In this document: one piece after another, positions 25,739 through 34,622 of the stretch
Layout: every line of letters starts with the position of its first letter
Numbering within the stretch: position 1 is the stretch's first letter
Assembly (NCBI GenBank): GCA_016713925.1
Contig: JADJOH010000008.1
Coordinates: 992,001 to 1,056,000 of the forward strand
Source: Bacteroidota bacterium
GTDB taxonomy: Bacteria > Bacteroidota > Bacteroidia > AKYH767-A > OLB10
DNA length: 64,000 bases
Reading direction: 5' to 3'
Translations under genes and position numbers: made by a program
Notes under the pieces: model-generated
Database searches by the model: none
What the model was told of the DNA's origin: nothing
What the model saw: only the letters and a program-made list of their open reading frames with translations

Positions 25739-26134
25739 ATGCATCAAAAAATAGTTCACATAGCACTTGTCGTAAAGGAGTATGATGAAGCCATTAAATT
25801 TTACACAGAGAAATTAAATTTTAATCTGGTAGAAGATACGCGGCTGTCAGAGAGCAAGCGCTGGGTCTTGGTTGCCCCTCCCGGAGATGGAAGTTGTGCA
25901 TTGTTGTTGGCCCGGGCTGCAAATGACATACAATTATCGAGTGTAGGTAATCAAACCGGTGGACGCGTGTTCCTTTTTCTGCATACGGATGATATCGATC
26001 GTGATTATAAAAATTATTCAGCAAAGGGAGTTGTTTTTGTTCGGGAGCCGGTGGTGGAAAGCTGGGGAAAAGTGGCGGTCTTCGCTGATCTTTACGGGAA
26101 TTTATGGGATTTAATTCAACCTGCAGCACGTTGA
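25739..26134 (+). CDS. VOC/glyoxalase-family protein
   Basis: A 131-residue single-domain VOC protein: HQKIVHIALVVKEYDEAIKFYTEKLNF at the start and the C-terminal VAVFADLYGNLWDLIQP, with a final Asp rather than the usual metal-binding Glu. The ATG at 25739 is preferred because an earlier in-frame ATG (25691) would add 16 residues unrelated to the family. Reaction unknown; glyoxalase, bleomycin-resistance and dioxygenase-like proteins share this fold. Confidence 0.8.
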   Translation: MHQKIVHIALVVKEYDEAIKFYTEKLNFNLVEDTRLSESKRWVLVAPPGDGSCALLLARAANDIQLSSVGNQTGGRVFLFLHTDDIDRDYKNYSAKGVVFVREPVVESWGKVAVFADLYGNLWDLIQPAAR

Positions 26135-26266
26135 AAACATGGATTGTATTTCTAAGCTTTGCCATCTTGTGATCAAAGTACCGGCCCGAAATATTGAACA
26201 CGGAAAATATCGCCTTTAGTTTTTCATTCATCGATCATTGGATGACGTTTAGGAAGTTTAAATTGT

Positions 26267-26274
26267 TATTTTTG
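26267..26274 (+). promoter_or_regulatory. -7 promoter element (TATTTTTG) for the APH-like gene
   Basis: Exact TAnnTTTG match ending 4 bases before the ATG at 26278. It favours this start over an upstream in-frame ATG at 26194. Confidence 0.5.
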
Positions 26275-26277
26275 AGT

Positions 26278-27234
26278 ATGAACTTACCCGAATCAATCGA
26301 TCCCAATTATTTTGATGCTGTTTACCGGTTGGATTCTTCAGAATGGATTTTTGCTGTAGAAGAACTTTGTCAGGAGCATAAAATACCGATAACGGCATAT
26401 TCCTTTTTTAATGCAGGATCCAACTTGTTAGCAGGAGTCAATGATGAGGTAATCGTTAAAATATTTCCACCCTTTCACCGCCATCAATGGGTGAGTGAAT
26501 ACAAAGCCTTGTCATTTTTCCATAATAAATTACCGGTAGCCATTCCTGATGTATTGGCATATGGTGAACGGGAGGATCAGTGGACTTATGTTATGCTCTC
26601 ACGGTTACAAGGTGATACCCTCGAAGAGCATTGGTCCGGTTTTGATGTTGAAACGAAGTTGAAACTGATGAAGCATATTGGAGCTATTATGAAAGCGGCA
26701 CATGCAGTTCCAGTCCATCAGACTATTTCTATTGAGCCCGATTGGAAGCAATTTATGATGAAGCAATTTCACAACTGCTACAATCGTCATCTTAGTTTTG
26801 AAATGCCGGAATGGTTCATGGAAGAATTAAAAGAGTATGTGCAAAATCGTTTTGATTTAATTCCGAAAGTATTTACTCCGGTTCTGCTCACCGGCGAATA
26901 CACTCCTTTTAACTGTTTAGTCCAATATGTGAATGAAGAATGGAGTTTCTCAGGGATGATCGACTTTGGTGATGCCATGATCGGCTTTCATGAGTATGAT
27001 CTCTTAGGACCCATCTTGTTTCTTGCCGGAGGCGATGGCGCTTTGATAAAAGCCTTACTGGAATCCTATGGTTATGATTATGCCAATGAGTATCCCCTGC
27101 TAAGGCAACGGTTGATGTTATTGACAATCTTGCATCGATACAGTAATTTTAATTTTCAGCTCAGGATTGAGAACTGGAAAGCAAAGGCCACCAGCTTTAA
27201 AGACCTAGAAAATTTAATTTTCCCATTTTCATAA
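26278..27234 (+). CDS. APH-family phosphotransferase-like protein with altered catalytic loop
   Basis: A 318-residue protein of the aminoglycoside phosphotransferase/protein-kinase-like fold. The N-lobe has EVIVKIFPP (ATP-lysine) and the hinge has YVMLSRLQGDTLEEHW. The C-lobe has LLTGEYTPFNCLV where most members have HGDxxxxN, so His is Thr and the catalytic Asp is Glu. The metal-binding MIDFGDAM is intact. Such loops occur in some sub-branches, so activity cannot be excluded. Substrate unknown. The start is set by the promoter and the loss of similarity upstream. Confidence 0.75.
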   Translation: MNLPESIDPNYFDAVYRLDSSEWIFAVEELCQEHKIPITAYSFFNAGSNLLAGVNDEVIVKIFPPFHRHQWVSEYKALSFFHNKLPVAIPDVLAYGEREDQWTYVMLSRLQGDTLEEHWSGFDVETKLKLMKHIGAIMKAAHAVPVHQTISIEPDWKQFMMKQFHNCYNRHLSFEMPEWFMEELKEYVQNRFDLIPKVFTPVLLTGEYTPFNCLVQYVNEEWSFSGMIDFGDAMIGFHEYDLLGPILFLAGGDGALIKALLESYGYDYANEYPLLRQRLMLLTILHRYSNFNFQLRIENWKAKATSFKDLENLIFPFS

Positions 27235-27279
27235 TTGCTATTTGAAAAGTTTTTATCTTGACAAAAATAATTTGATCAC

Positions 27280-27774
27280 ATGGCAATCAACCACGCCTTC
27301 CTCGCTGAACTCGAAAATGAAGCAGCGAAAACCCGAACACTACTCAGCCGAGTTCCTGTTGACAACCCTACCTGGAAACCTCATGTTAAATCCATGGAAT
27401 TGCAACGCCTGGCCCGTCATGTCGCGGAGTTGCCGGCCTGGTGTACGATGACCATTACTACAGATGAGTTGGATTTTGCTAAACCTTTTGATCCATCTCC
27501 TCCTCTTACTACTGCAGAAGCATTAGTTGCCGAGTTTGATAAGAATGTTGCAACAGCAATGAATGCATTGAAGGGAACGGATGATGAAAAACTACAGGGA
27601 AACTGGTCGCTAAGAAATGGAGAACAGATTTTTTTCACCCTGCCACGACATGTTGTATTGCGTGATATGGTTTTTAACCATCTCGTGCATCATCGTGCAC
27701 AACTGGGTGTCTATCTCCGTCTCCTGAACATTCCGCTTCCGCAAATGTATGGTCCAACCGCTGATGAACAGTAA
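27280..27774 (+). CDS. DinB-superfamily protein
   Basis: A 164-residue DinB four-helix protein. The likely metal histidines are in LARHVAELP and the C-terminal MVFNHLVHHRAQLGVYLRLL. The segment TLPRHVVLRDMVFNHLVHHRAQ is typical of DinB-family proteins. It differs from the YfiT-type DinB gene at 1.2 kb. It is likely a thiol-dependent transferase or hydrolase; no substrate can be named. No -7 box is exact here (TAATTTG, one base short, lies before the ATG). Confidence 0.83.
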   Translation: MAINHAFLAELENEAAKTRTLLSRVPVDNPTWKPHVKSMELQRLARHVAELPAWCTMTITTDELDFAKPFDPSPPLTTAEALVAEFDKNVATAMNALKGTDDEKLQGNWSLRNGEQIFFTLPRHVVLRDMVFNHLVHHRAQLGVYLRLLNIPLPQMYGPTADEQ

Positions 27775-27959
27775 GCTTTTCCCGGTTACCGATGAGGGTT
27801 GAAGGACTGCTTTCTTTGTTCATAAATGAAAGCTCAAGTATTTGGATGACCACGGGTGAGCCTTCACGTTTACCTTGTTGTTCTGTTTTTCGAAGGAAGA
27901 AACTTTGAGAGTGGCGGTTGCTGTTCGTCCTGAATTATTTCACATTTTTGTATTTCGTC

Positions 27960-28511
27960 ATGAAGGTTCATTTTACTAAAACAGTTTGGCTCCTGGGGTT
28001 GATCAGTCTCTTTGCTGATATCTCTTCCGAATTGCTGTACCCGGTGCTTCCTGTTTATCTGAAGAATGCCGGCTATTCTATGTTGGCAATTGGTATGCTG
28101 GAAGGTCTGGCAAATGTAGTGGCCGGTCTCTCTAAAGGGTATTTCGGGCATAAGTCAGATACCATGAAGAGCCGTACTGTTTTTATTCGTTGGGGTTATG
28201 GGTGCTCTGCGCTGGGAAAATTGCTGATGGTAGGCGCTCCGGATCTGATGCGGATTTTTACAGCCCGAATGACCGACCGTCTTGGAAAGGGTATACGTAC
28301 AGCACCCCGTGACGCGATGCTTGCAGCGGAGGCCGGTCCGGAGAACCGTGGAGTGGTTTTTGGTTTTCATCGTGGACTGGATACACTCGGTGCAGCCATT
28401 GGTCCCGCACTCGGTATGCTCTGGCTGCATTATCATCCGGGCGACTACAGTACCCTGTTTCCCCTTGCATTTATTCCGGCTGCAATCAGTTTTTTATTAC
28501 GATGTTTATAA
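27960..28511 (+). CDS. MFS transporter, N-terminal half (frameshifted gene)
   Basis: The first half of a major-facilitator transporter, about five to six membrane helices in 183 residues from the ATG at 27960. Recognisable features are SLFADISSELLYPVLPVYL at helix 1 and TDRLGKGIRTAPRDAML at the cytoplasmic loop. The frame fails after AAISFLL: the T run at 28490-28495 seems one T short. Restoring it joins this part to the next frame and gives a normal 398-residue protein over 27960-29155. Substrate unknown. Confidence 0.75.
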   Translation: MKVHFTKTVWLLGLISLFADISSELLYPVLPVYLKNAGYSMLAIGMLEGLANVVAGLSKGYFGHKSDTMKSRTVFIRWGYGCSALGKLLMVGAPDLMRIFTARMTDRLGKGIRTAPRDAMLAAEAGPENRGVVFGFHRGLDTLGAAIGPALGMLWLHYHPGDYSTLFPLAFIPAAISFLLRCL

Positions 28512-29155
28512 AAGATAAATCATCGGTACCGCCTGCCGTTAGGAAGCAGCATATAGGTTTCTTTTCCTATTTTAAATATTGGAAGACAGGCCCTGCTTCG
28601 TTCCGGAAACTGATCCTTCCCTTGCTGCTTCTTGCGCTCGTAAATAGTCCGGATGTTTTTTTACTGATGGCGTTGAAAGAAGCCGGATTCAGTGATACAG
28701 CAATGATAGGTGTTTATGTATTGTATAATTTCGGCTATGCCATGCTGGCCACTCCCGCCGGAAGGATCGCGGATCGGGTTGGGAAGATCAAGGTGCTCTC
28801 TGCAGGTATGCTCCTCTTTACGATTACCTATGCCGGAATGGCAGGGCTAAACGGATGGCCGGTATTTATGCTGCTATTTTTGATTTACGCTGCAGCGATG
28901 TCTTGTCTGGAATCAGTAGCCAAAGCGTATATCTCCGATATTGCTCCACCTGATCAGCGTGGGCAGGCCATCGGTTTCTATACCTCTGCAAGCAGCCTGT
29001 CAATACTTTTCGCCGGTGTGTGGACGGGATTACTTTGGCCTTATGGGGGACCTTCACTTGTTTTTTCAATTACAGCTTTTGTTGCAAGCTGTAGTTTATT
29101 GCTTCTTTATAAAAACTCAAGGCATGTCTATATTAAAAGTGAAAGCAAGAAATAG
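28502..29155 (+). CDS. MFS transporter, C-terminal half (frameshifted gene)
   Basis: The second half of the same MFS transporter. The 217 residues have about six helices and the repeated MFS loop motif GRIADRVGKIK. The apparent ATG at 28502 is an internal Met (restored reading ITMFIKDK), not a start. Homologues with SSELLYPVLPVYL-type N-termini are single polypeptides, so a true two-gene transporter is unlikely. Confidence 0.72.
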   Translation: MFIKDKSSVPPAVRKQHIGFFSYFKYWKTGPASFRKLILPLLLLALVNSPDVFLLMALKEAGFSDTAMIGVYVLYNFGYAMLATPAGRIADRVGKIKVLSAGMLLFTITYAGMAGLNGWPVFMLLFLIYAAAMSCLESVAKAYISDIAPPDQRGQAIGFYTSASSLSILFAGVWTGLLWPYGGPSLVFSITAFVASCSLLLLYKNSRHVYIKSESKK

Positions 29156-29188
29156 TTCAATTCTGCATCAGGAAAAACAGGCTAGCTT

Positions 29189-29773
29189 TTATCCTCTCAT
29201 GTATGCTTTAACATATTTTCCAATGATGTCAAACTCCAGATTTACCAAATCACCTTCCCGTAAAAATTTGAAGGTGGTATGTTCATAGGTGTAGGGAATG
29301 ATGGCCACTGAAAATTGACCGGGCTTGGAAGCGGCCACAGTTAAACTCACGCCATTTACCGTAATCGATCCTTTTTCAACGGTAAGGTGTCCGGAACCGG
29401 GATCATAACTGAATTCGAAGAGCCAGCTTCCGTTTTCGTCTTTGATGGATGTACAAAGTCCGGTGAGGTCCACATGCCCCTGCACCAGATGACCGTCAAT
29501 GCGACCGTTCATCAACATGCAACGTTCAAGATTTACCGTAGAACCCGGCTCCAGTGTGTCGAGGTTACTGCGGCGCAATGTTTCAGCTATGGCAGTGACA
29601 ATATATCCTTCGGGCCGAAATCCGGTGACCGTCAGACATACACCATTATGGGCCAGACTTTGATCTTCTTTTAATTCACCGCTGAACGGGCAGTCGATGG
29701 TGAAGGTTTTATTTCCACCTTCTTTCACAACAGCTACAACGGTTCCGGTTGCTTCAATGATTCCTGTAAACAT
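29189..29773 (-). CDS. ribE: Riboflavin synthase alpha chain
   Basis: Dismutates two 6,7-dimethyl-8-ribityllumazines to riboflavin, the last step of the pathway. The 194 residues start MFTGIIEATGTV and contain two lumazine-binding barrels: SLAHNGVCLTVTG in the first and SITVNGVSLTVA in the second, with GHLVQGHVDLTG between. Length is normal. Convergent with the MFS gene. No rib operon or FMN riboswitch is visible next to it. Confidence 0.96.
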   Translation of the reverse strand: MFTGIIEATGTVVAVVKEGGNKTFTIDCPFSGELKEDQSLAHNGVCLTVTGFRPEGYIVTAIAETLRRSNLDTLEPGSTVNLERCMLMNGRIDGHLVQGHVDLTGLCTSIKDENGSWLFEFSYDPGSGHLTVEKGSITVNGVSLTVAASKPGQFSVAIIPYTYEHTTFKFLREGDLVNLEFDIIGKYVKAYMRG

Positions 29774-29886
29774 GCTGTAAATTTAATCAAGATTTGAGAA
29801 TAAGTAAAACCGGTCTCCATCTGCTGCTTTCGTCGTTTTTTTAGCCGTATCTGTCGATTCTCTACCTTAAAACAGCAGGTAAAGTG

Positions 29887-29894
29887 TACCTTTG
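29887..29894 (+). promoter_or_regulatory. -7 promoter element (TACCTTTG) for the DPP-IV gene
   Basis: Exact TAnnTTTG match ending 13 bases before the ATG at 29907. It overlaps an in-frame TTG at 29892, which is therefore unlikely to be the start. Confidence 0.5.
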
Positions 29895-29906
29895 CCGGTA
29901 AATTTA

Positions 29907-32066
29907 ATGAAAATGCGTAGTGCTAAAATAGTAATAGTTTCACTGCTGATAACAGCAAGTGTGAATGCTCAGGACAAGAAGTTGACAATTGAGGATGCTG
30001 TCCTTCGTCAGAGAACGACCTTGGCACCAAAGCAGCTATCACAATTGCAATGGATACCCGGGGGCAATGATTTTTCTTATGTAGATAAGAGAGCATCCGG
30101 ACAAGTGTTGGTGAAGTCCAATGCGCTGAAGGAGGGTGTGGTTGATCTGCTTTCCCTGTCACAACTGAACACCCTGTTGAAATCCTCCGGAGCCGATACG
30201 CTCCCCGCACTTCCTGCTCATAAATGGACGGATGGAACAACAATGACTTTCGAGTCGGGGAAAAAGATCTGGTCCTATAAGTGGAAAGAAGCGCAGCTTT
30301 TACTCAGGGATTCTATCACGCTACCCGAAGAGGCAGAAGTGATGGAAAAAGCCGGGAATGGAGATGTGGCCTATGTCATGAATAATAACATCTGGTTCGA
30401 ACAAAATCATAAACGTAAACAAATTACTACTGACGGAAGTTACGAGTTAGTGTATGGAAAATCTGTTCATCGCGAGGAGTTCGGTATCAACAATGGATTG
30501 TTCTGGTCCCCGAAATCCAACCGACTTGCTTTTTATCGTATGGATCAATCCATGGTGACGGATTATCCCATCGTTGATTTCTCGAAAGTGCCTGCTCTTG
30601 AAAAACCGATTAAATATCCTTTTGCCGGTGGAAAGAGTCACCAGGTAACGGTAGGCATATACGATGTTGCTCAGGGTAAAACCCTCTATCTCAAAACAGG
30701 AGAACCGGCAGAGCAGTATCTTACAAATATCGCCTGGAGTCCTGATGAGAAATCGGTGTATGTGGCCGTTTTAAATCGGGAACAAAACCATATGCGATTG
30801 AATCAGTACAATGCACTCACCGGCGACTTTGTTAAAACCCTCTTTGAAGAACGCGATCCGAAGTACACCGAACCACAGCATCCACTGGTTTTTACCAATG
30901 AGAAGGGTGATCAATTCATCTGGCAAAGCAGACGTGATGGCTGGAATCATCTTTATCTCTATGACAGCAATGGAAAGCTCATACGTCAGCTAACGAAGGG
31001 AGAGTATGAGGTAACAAATTTCAATGGCTTCGATACAAAAGGAAGTAAAGCGTATTTCCATGCTACAGCCAATACAGGTATCGATCGTGTTTTTTACAGC
31101 GTTGAAATCTCTTCCGGAAAAATGATTAAGATTACAAGCGGAGAAGGGGTGCATGTCTGCAAAGCCAATGCTGATAAAACTCTTTTTATCGATACCTATA
31201 GTAATGTGAGTTTGCCGGGTATTACAAGAATTGTAAACAGTGAAGGAAAAGAACTGCGTAAATTAGGTGTTGCAGAAAATCCATTGAAAGATTATACCGC
31301 CGGCCGTACCCGACTTTTTAACATTAAGGCCGATGACAATACCCTCTTATGGTGCCGGATGATCGTCCCTCATGATTTTGATTCTACTAAGAGATACCCC
31401 ACTATCGTTTATCTCTACGGTGGACCTCATGCACAAATGATTACCAATTCATGGCTTGGTGGTGCTGATCTATGGTTTCATTATTTGACACAGCAAGGTT
31501 ATATTGTTTTCACCTTAGATAATCGTGGCAGTGGATGGCGTGGGAAGACCTTTGAGCAAGCTACTTTCCGCAAACTGGGAGATGTGGAGATGGCTGATCA
31601 AATTGCCGGAGTGAATTACTTGCGCAGATTACCTTACATCGACGCCAACAAACTGGGATTAAACGGCTGGAGTTACGGTGGATTTATGACCACTTCTCTC
31701 ATGACCCGCTACCCCGGCATTTATAAAGTAGCTTTCGCCGGTGGACCTGTTATAGACTGGAGCACCTATGAAGTCATGTATACTGAACGTTACATGGACA
31801 CTCCCGAAGAAAATCCGGGTGGATACAATATCAGCAACCTCCTCAATCATGTTGAGCAGCTCAATGGCAAATTGATGCTGATTCATGGTACCGCCGATAA
31901 TGTCGTGGTGTGGCAGCATAGTTTAATGTACCTTCAAAAGGCCATCAGCAAAGGTGTCCAACTGGATTATTTCGTTTACCCCGGGCATGAGCATAATGTA
32001 CGTGGAAAAGATCGGGTGCATTTAAATGAAAAGATCACGAGGTATTTTAATGATTATTTGAAATGA
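29907..32066 (+). CDS. Dipeptidyl peptidase IV-family serine peptidase (S9)
   Basis: Exported peptidase that removes dipeptides, usually after Pro or Ala, from peptide N-termini. It has 719 residues from the ATG at 29907 (a second ATG is at 29913), with a signal peptide ending near VNAQ. The N-terminal eight-bladed propeller (DPPIV_N) includes the substrate-binding double Glu in VHREEFGINNG. The C-terminal alpha/beta-hydrolase has nucleophile GWSYGG, acid in GTADNVV and histidine in GHEHNV. All active-site elements are present. Convergent with the photolyase gene. Confidence 0.94.
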   Translation: MKMRSAKIVIVSLLITASVNAQDKKLTIEDAVLRQRTTLAPKQLSQLQWIPGGNDFSYVDKRASGQVLVKSNALKEGVVDLLSLSQLNTLLKSSGADTLPALPAHKWTDGTTMTFESGKKIWSYKWKEAQLLLRDSITLPEEAEVMEKAGNGDVAYVMNNNIWFEQNHKRKQITTDGSYELVYGKSVHREEFGINNGLFWSPKSNRLAFYRMDQSMVTDYPIVDFSKVPALEKPIKYPFAGGKSHQVTVGIYDVAQGKTLYLKTGEPAEQYLTNIAWSPDEKSVYVAVLNREQNHMRLNQYNALTGDFVKTLFEERDPKYTEPQHPLVFTNEKGDQFIWQSRRDGWNHLYLYDSNGKLIRQLTKGEYEVTNFNGFDTKGSKAYFHATANTGIDRVFYSVEISSGKMIKITSGEGVHVCKANADKTLFIDTYSNVSLPGITRIVNSEGKELRKLGVAENPLKDYTAGRTRLFNIKADDNTLLWCRMIVPHDFDSTKRYPTIVYLYGGPHAQMITNSWLGGADLWFHYLTQQGYIVFTLDNRGSGWRGKTFEQATFRKLGDVEMADQIAGVNYLRRLPYIDANKLGLNGWSYGGFMTTSLMTRYPGIYKVAFAGGPVIDWSTYEVMYTERYMDTPEENPGGYNISNLLNHVEQLNGKLMLIHGTADNVVVWQHSLMYLQKAISKGVQLDYFVYPGHEHNVRGKDRVHLNEKITRYFNDYLK

Positions 32067-32210
32067 TCAAATTGTTTTAATTGCAAAGTGTTTTTTGGCT
32101 ACCGGCTTCCGGCATATCAAAACAAATCATAATAATCCTAAAAAATCTGCGGCTCATCAAAATATTAAGGGAATATAGATATTCGTCTACATATAAATTT
32201 TTCATTTTCA

Positions 32211-32323
32211 CCACTAAGTCACTGAGGCCACTGAGGGGGCACGGAGGACTTTTCTTAAAACAAAGTAGTTTTTCCCTTTCAAAACATTCATCAACTCATC
32301 AATTCAATAACTCATCAATTCAT
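32211..32323. repeat. Dispersed intergenic repeat, copy A
   Basis: Intergenic sequence resembling 52341-52450. Shared blocks in the same order are CACGGAGGACTTTT, TTAAAACAA, AGTAG, AAAACATTCATCAA and TTCAATAACTCA. Both copies lie between convergent genes. The early part has the CACTAAG/CACTGAGG type of near-tandem motif seen in non-coding repeats of many bacteria. No coding capacity is apparent. Confidence 0.65.
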
Positions 32324-32324
32324 T

Positions 32325-33635
32325 TCATTTGGCAAGAGAATTTTTATAAACCGCGAGGCATCTTTCGCGAGCAAATTTATGATCCACTATCGGTGGTGGG
32401 TAGCTGAAATCTTCAAATTCGGGAACCCATTTACGGATGTAGATGAAATGGGGATCGAACTTTTTGGTTTGCTCGTAGGGGTTGAAGATGCGGAAATAGG
32501 GTGCGGCATCACAGCCGGTTCCTGCTGCCCATTGCCAGCCGCCGTTGTTGGCACTGAGATCGAAATCAAGTAATTTTTTGGCGAAATAGGCTTCTCCCCA
32601 ACGCCAGTCGATGAGCAGATGTTTGGTGAGGAAACTGGCAACAATCATGCGCACACGGTTATGCATATACCCTGTTGCATTGAGTTCACGCATGCCTGCA
32701 TCTACTATCGGATACCCGGTTCGCCCTTCACACCATGCCGCAAATTCTTCTTCATTATTTCGCCACTGGATATGATCATAGGCGGGCTTAAATGCAGCCG
32801 TGGCCGCATACGGAAAATGCCAGATGATCATCATGTAAAATTCTCTCCAGCAGAGTTCATTTAACCACGAGAAACTAATCCCTCTTGCTTTTACAGCCAT
32901 CTTACGAATAGAAATGGTCCCGAAACGAAGATGAATTCCCAGTCGTGAAGTGCCTTCTATACCGGGGATATCCCGGGTAGATGCGTAGTTTTCTAAAATA
33001 GCATCCGGCGTGGTATCCGGGGGAAAATGAAATTTACTTTCGGTGAAACCAAGGGATGATATCGACGGAATTTTCTTTATTGCTTGTTTAAAGAAATGTT
33101 TAAAGTATTTTTCAGTGGGATAGGAGCTGAGATAAAAGGCATCGAGCTTCGCCATCCATTTTCTGGAGTAAGGGGTGTAGATGGTATACGGCTTTCCATC
33201 GTCCTTGAGAATTTCGTTGGTTTCAAAAATGACCTGATCCTTGCAGGTATGGAATTCAATTCCCTTTGCTTTGAAGAATTCAGCCATCTCTGCATCTCTC
33301 CTGAGGGCATAAGGCTCGTAGTCGCGGTTGGTAAAAACGTTTTTAATGGTGTAGTCTTTCAAGAGCGCTTCCCAGCAATCATTCACGCTACCGAACCTCA
33401 CATCTATTGTAGATCCGAACTCTTTTAATTGCTGTTGAATTTTTTCCAGCTCACGGTGAATGAAGAGCACCCGTTTATCCTCCCGGTCTTCCAGTTTGTG
33501 GAGAATCGCTGTATCAAAAATAAATACAGGAACCACAGGGAGTCCGCTGCGCAGCGCATGGTACAAGGCGGCATTGTCCTCCAGACGAAGGTCACGGCGG
33601 AACCAGAGGATGCTGACGATCGGGTTAGCGGCCAT
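32325..33635 (-). CDS. phrB: Deoxyribodipyrimidine photolyase (cryptochrome/photolyase family)
   Basis: Light-driven repair of cyclobutane pyrimidine dimers, with FAD as catalytic cofactor. The 436 residues have the N-terminal antenna-binding Rossmann domain (ILWFRRDLRLEDNAAL). The C-terminal FAD domain has GTSRLGIHLRFGTIS, WREFYMMI, the WRWGEAYFAK tryptophan region and NNGGWQWAAGTGCDAAPYF. These fit a class I CPD photolyase; cryptochrome function cannot be excluded. It overlaps the upstream TIGR01777 gene by 11 bases, so the two are co-transcribed. The nearby MerR/B12 regulator and folE suggest light control. Confidence 0.93.
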   Translation of the reverse strand: MAANPIVSILWFRRDLRLEDNAALYHALRSGLPVVPVFIFDTAILHKLEDREDKRVLFIHRELEKIQQQLKEFGSTIDVRFGSVNDCWEALLKDYTIKNVFTNRDYEPYALRRDAEMAEFFKAKGIEFHTCKDQVIFETNEILKDDGKPYTIYTPYSRKWMAKLDAFYLSSYPTEKYFKHFFKQAIKKIPSISSLGFTESKFHFPPDTTPDAILENYASTRDIPGIEGTSRLGIHLRFGTISIRKMAVKARGISFSWLNELCWREFYMMIIWHFPYAATAAFKPAYDHIQWRNNEEEFAAWCEGRTGYPIVDAGMRELNATGYMHNRVRMIVASFLTKHLLIDWRWGEAYFAKKLLDFDLSANNGGWQWAAGTGCDAAPYFRIFNPYEQTKKFDPHFIYIRKWVPEFEDFSYPPPIVDHKFARERCLAVYKNSLAK

Positions 33636-34521
33636 AAATATTTTTTAATGCAGCGGAAAGATCTCTGAATTTAAATTGAAATCCGGTGTGTAGTATTTTA
33701 TCAGCACTGACTCTGGCACTGTCCAGTACAATCGCACTTTTCTCGCCGAGGAATAATTTCAGGAGGAAGGCCGGCGTGGGAAGAGTAAGGGAATAGGGTG
33801 CTATGGTTTTTCGCAAGGTGTGCATGAATGTCTGATGGGTCACCGGAGTAGGTGCAACAGCATTGTAGACGGACTGCAGTTGATTTTCTTTTAGTGCATG
33901 TATAAATATCCGGCAGAGGTCATCGATATGAATCCAGCTCATGTATTGTTGACCACTTCCCAGCACCGGACAAATTCCCGCCTTCATCGGCGCGGCCATC
34001 TCCGGTAAAGCACCTCCATCTTTAGAGAGCACAATACCGATGCGGATACTAACGGTACGGATAGGTGAATTGGAGTACGCTGATTCCCAATAGGAACAGG
34101 TCTCGCTCAGAAATCCGCTACCTGTCGTGCTTGATTCTGTCAGGAGTTCTTCTCCTCTGTCGCCATATATTCCAATGGCTGAAGCGGTCAACAGACATTG
34201 CACATGGTGCCGGGTTTTATTGAGGGCATCCAGTAAAGTTGAAGCGACTTGTAAACGGCTTTCAATAATTTTCTTTTTGTAAGACGTCGTCCATCTTCCA
34301 TCTGCAACACCTGCTCCCGAAAGCGTGATCAACGCATCTGCCTCCATGATAGCCTGCGAATCGATCTCCCCTTTTGCGGGATTCCATATAAAGGTTTTAA
34401 TATCTCCGCTATCGGAAGCCGACCTGCTCAGCCACATGACTTCGTATCCTTCTTCCTGCAAAAGATGAGTGAGTCTTCTTCCAATCAAACCGGAACCGCC
34501 GGCAATAAGGACTTTCTTCAT
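33625..34521 (-). CDS. TIGR01777-family NAD-dependent epimerase (YfcH/SDR39U1-like)
   Basis: A 298-residue extended SDR protein. The N-terminal KVLIAGGSGLIGRRLTHLL is the dinucleotide-binding fold. IYGDRGEELLTESS and RTVSIRIGIVLSKDGGALP are typical of the TIGR01777 (SulA/YfcH) family, and the C-terminal DUF1731 region has LKLFLGEKSAIVLDSARVSADK. The usual SDR YxxxK pair appears absent, as often in this family. Reaction unknown. It is first in a two-gene unit with the photolyase, a pairing that suggests a role in light or DNA-damage response. Confidence 0.88.
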   Translation of the reverse strand: MKKVLIAGGSGLIGRRLTHLLQEEGYEVMWLSRSASDSGDIKTFIWNPAKGEIDSQAIMEADALITLSGAGVADGRWTTSYKKKIIESRLQVASTLLDALNKTRHHVQCLLTASAIGIYGDRGEELLTESSTTGSGFLSETCSYWESAYSNSPIRTVSIRIGIVLSKDGGALPEMAAPMKAGICPVLGSGQQYMSWIHIDDLCRIFIHALKENQLQSVYNAVAPTPVTHQTFMHTLRKTIAPYSLTLPTPAFLLKLFLGEKSAIVLDSARVSADKILHTGFQFKFRDLSAALKNIYGR

Positions 34522-34622
34522 GGCTGAATAACAAAGCAGGATGGATTTAGTTTCTTCAAATTACTCCCCGGTATAACGGAGATGGGGAACACCTGCCTGC
34601 TTGCCTTTATTAACATCTTAGA

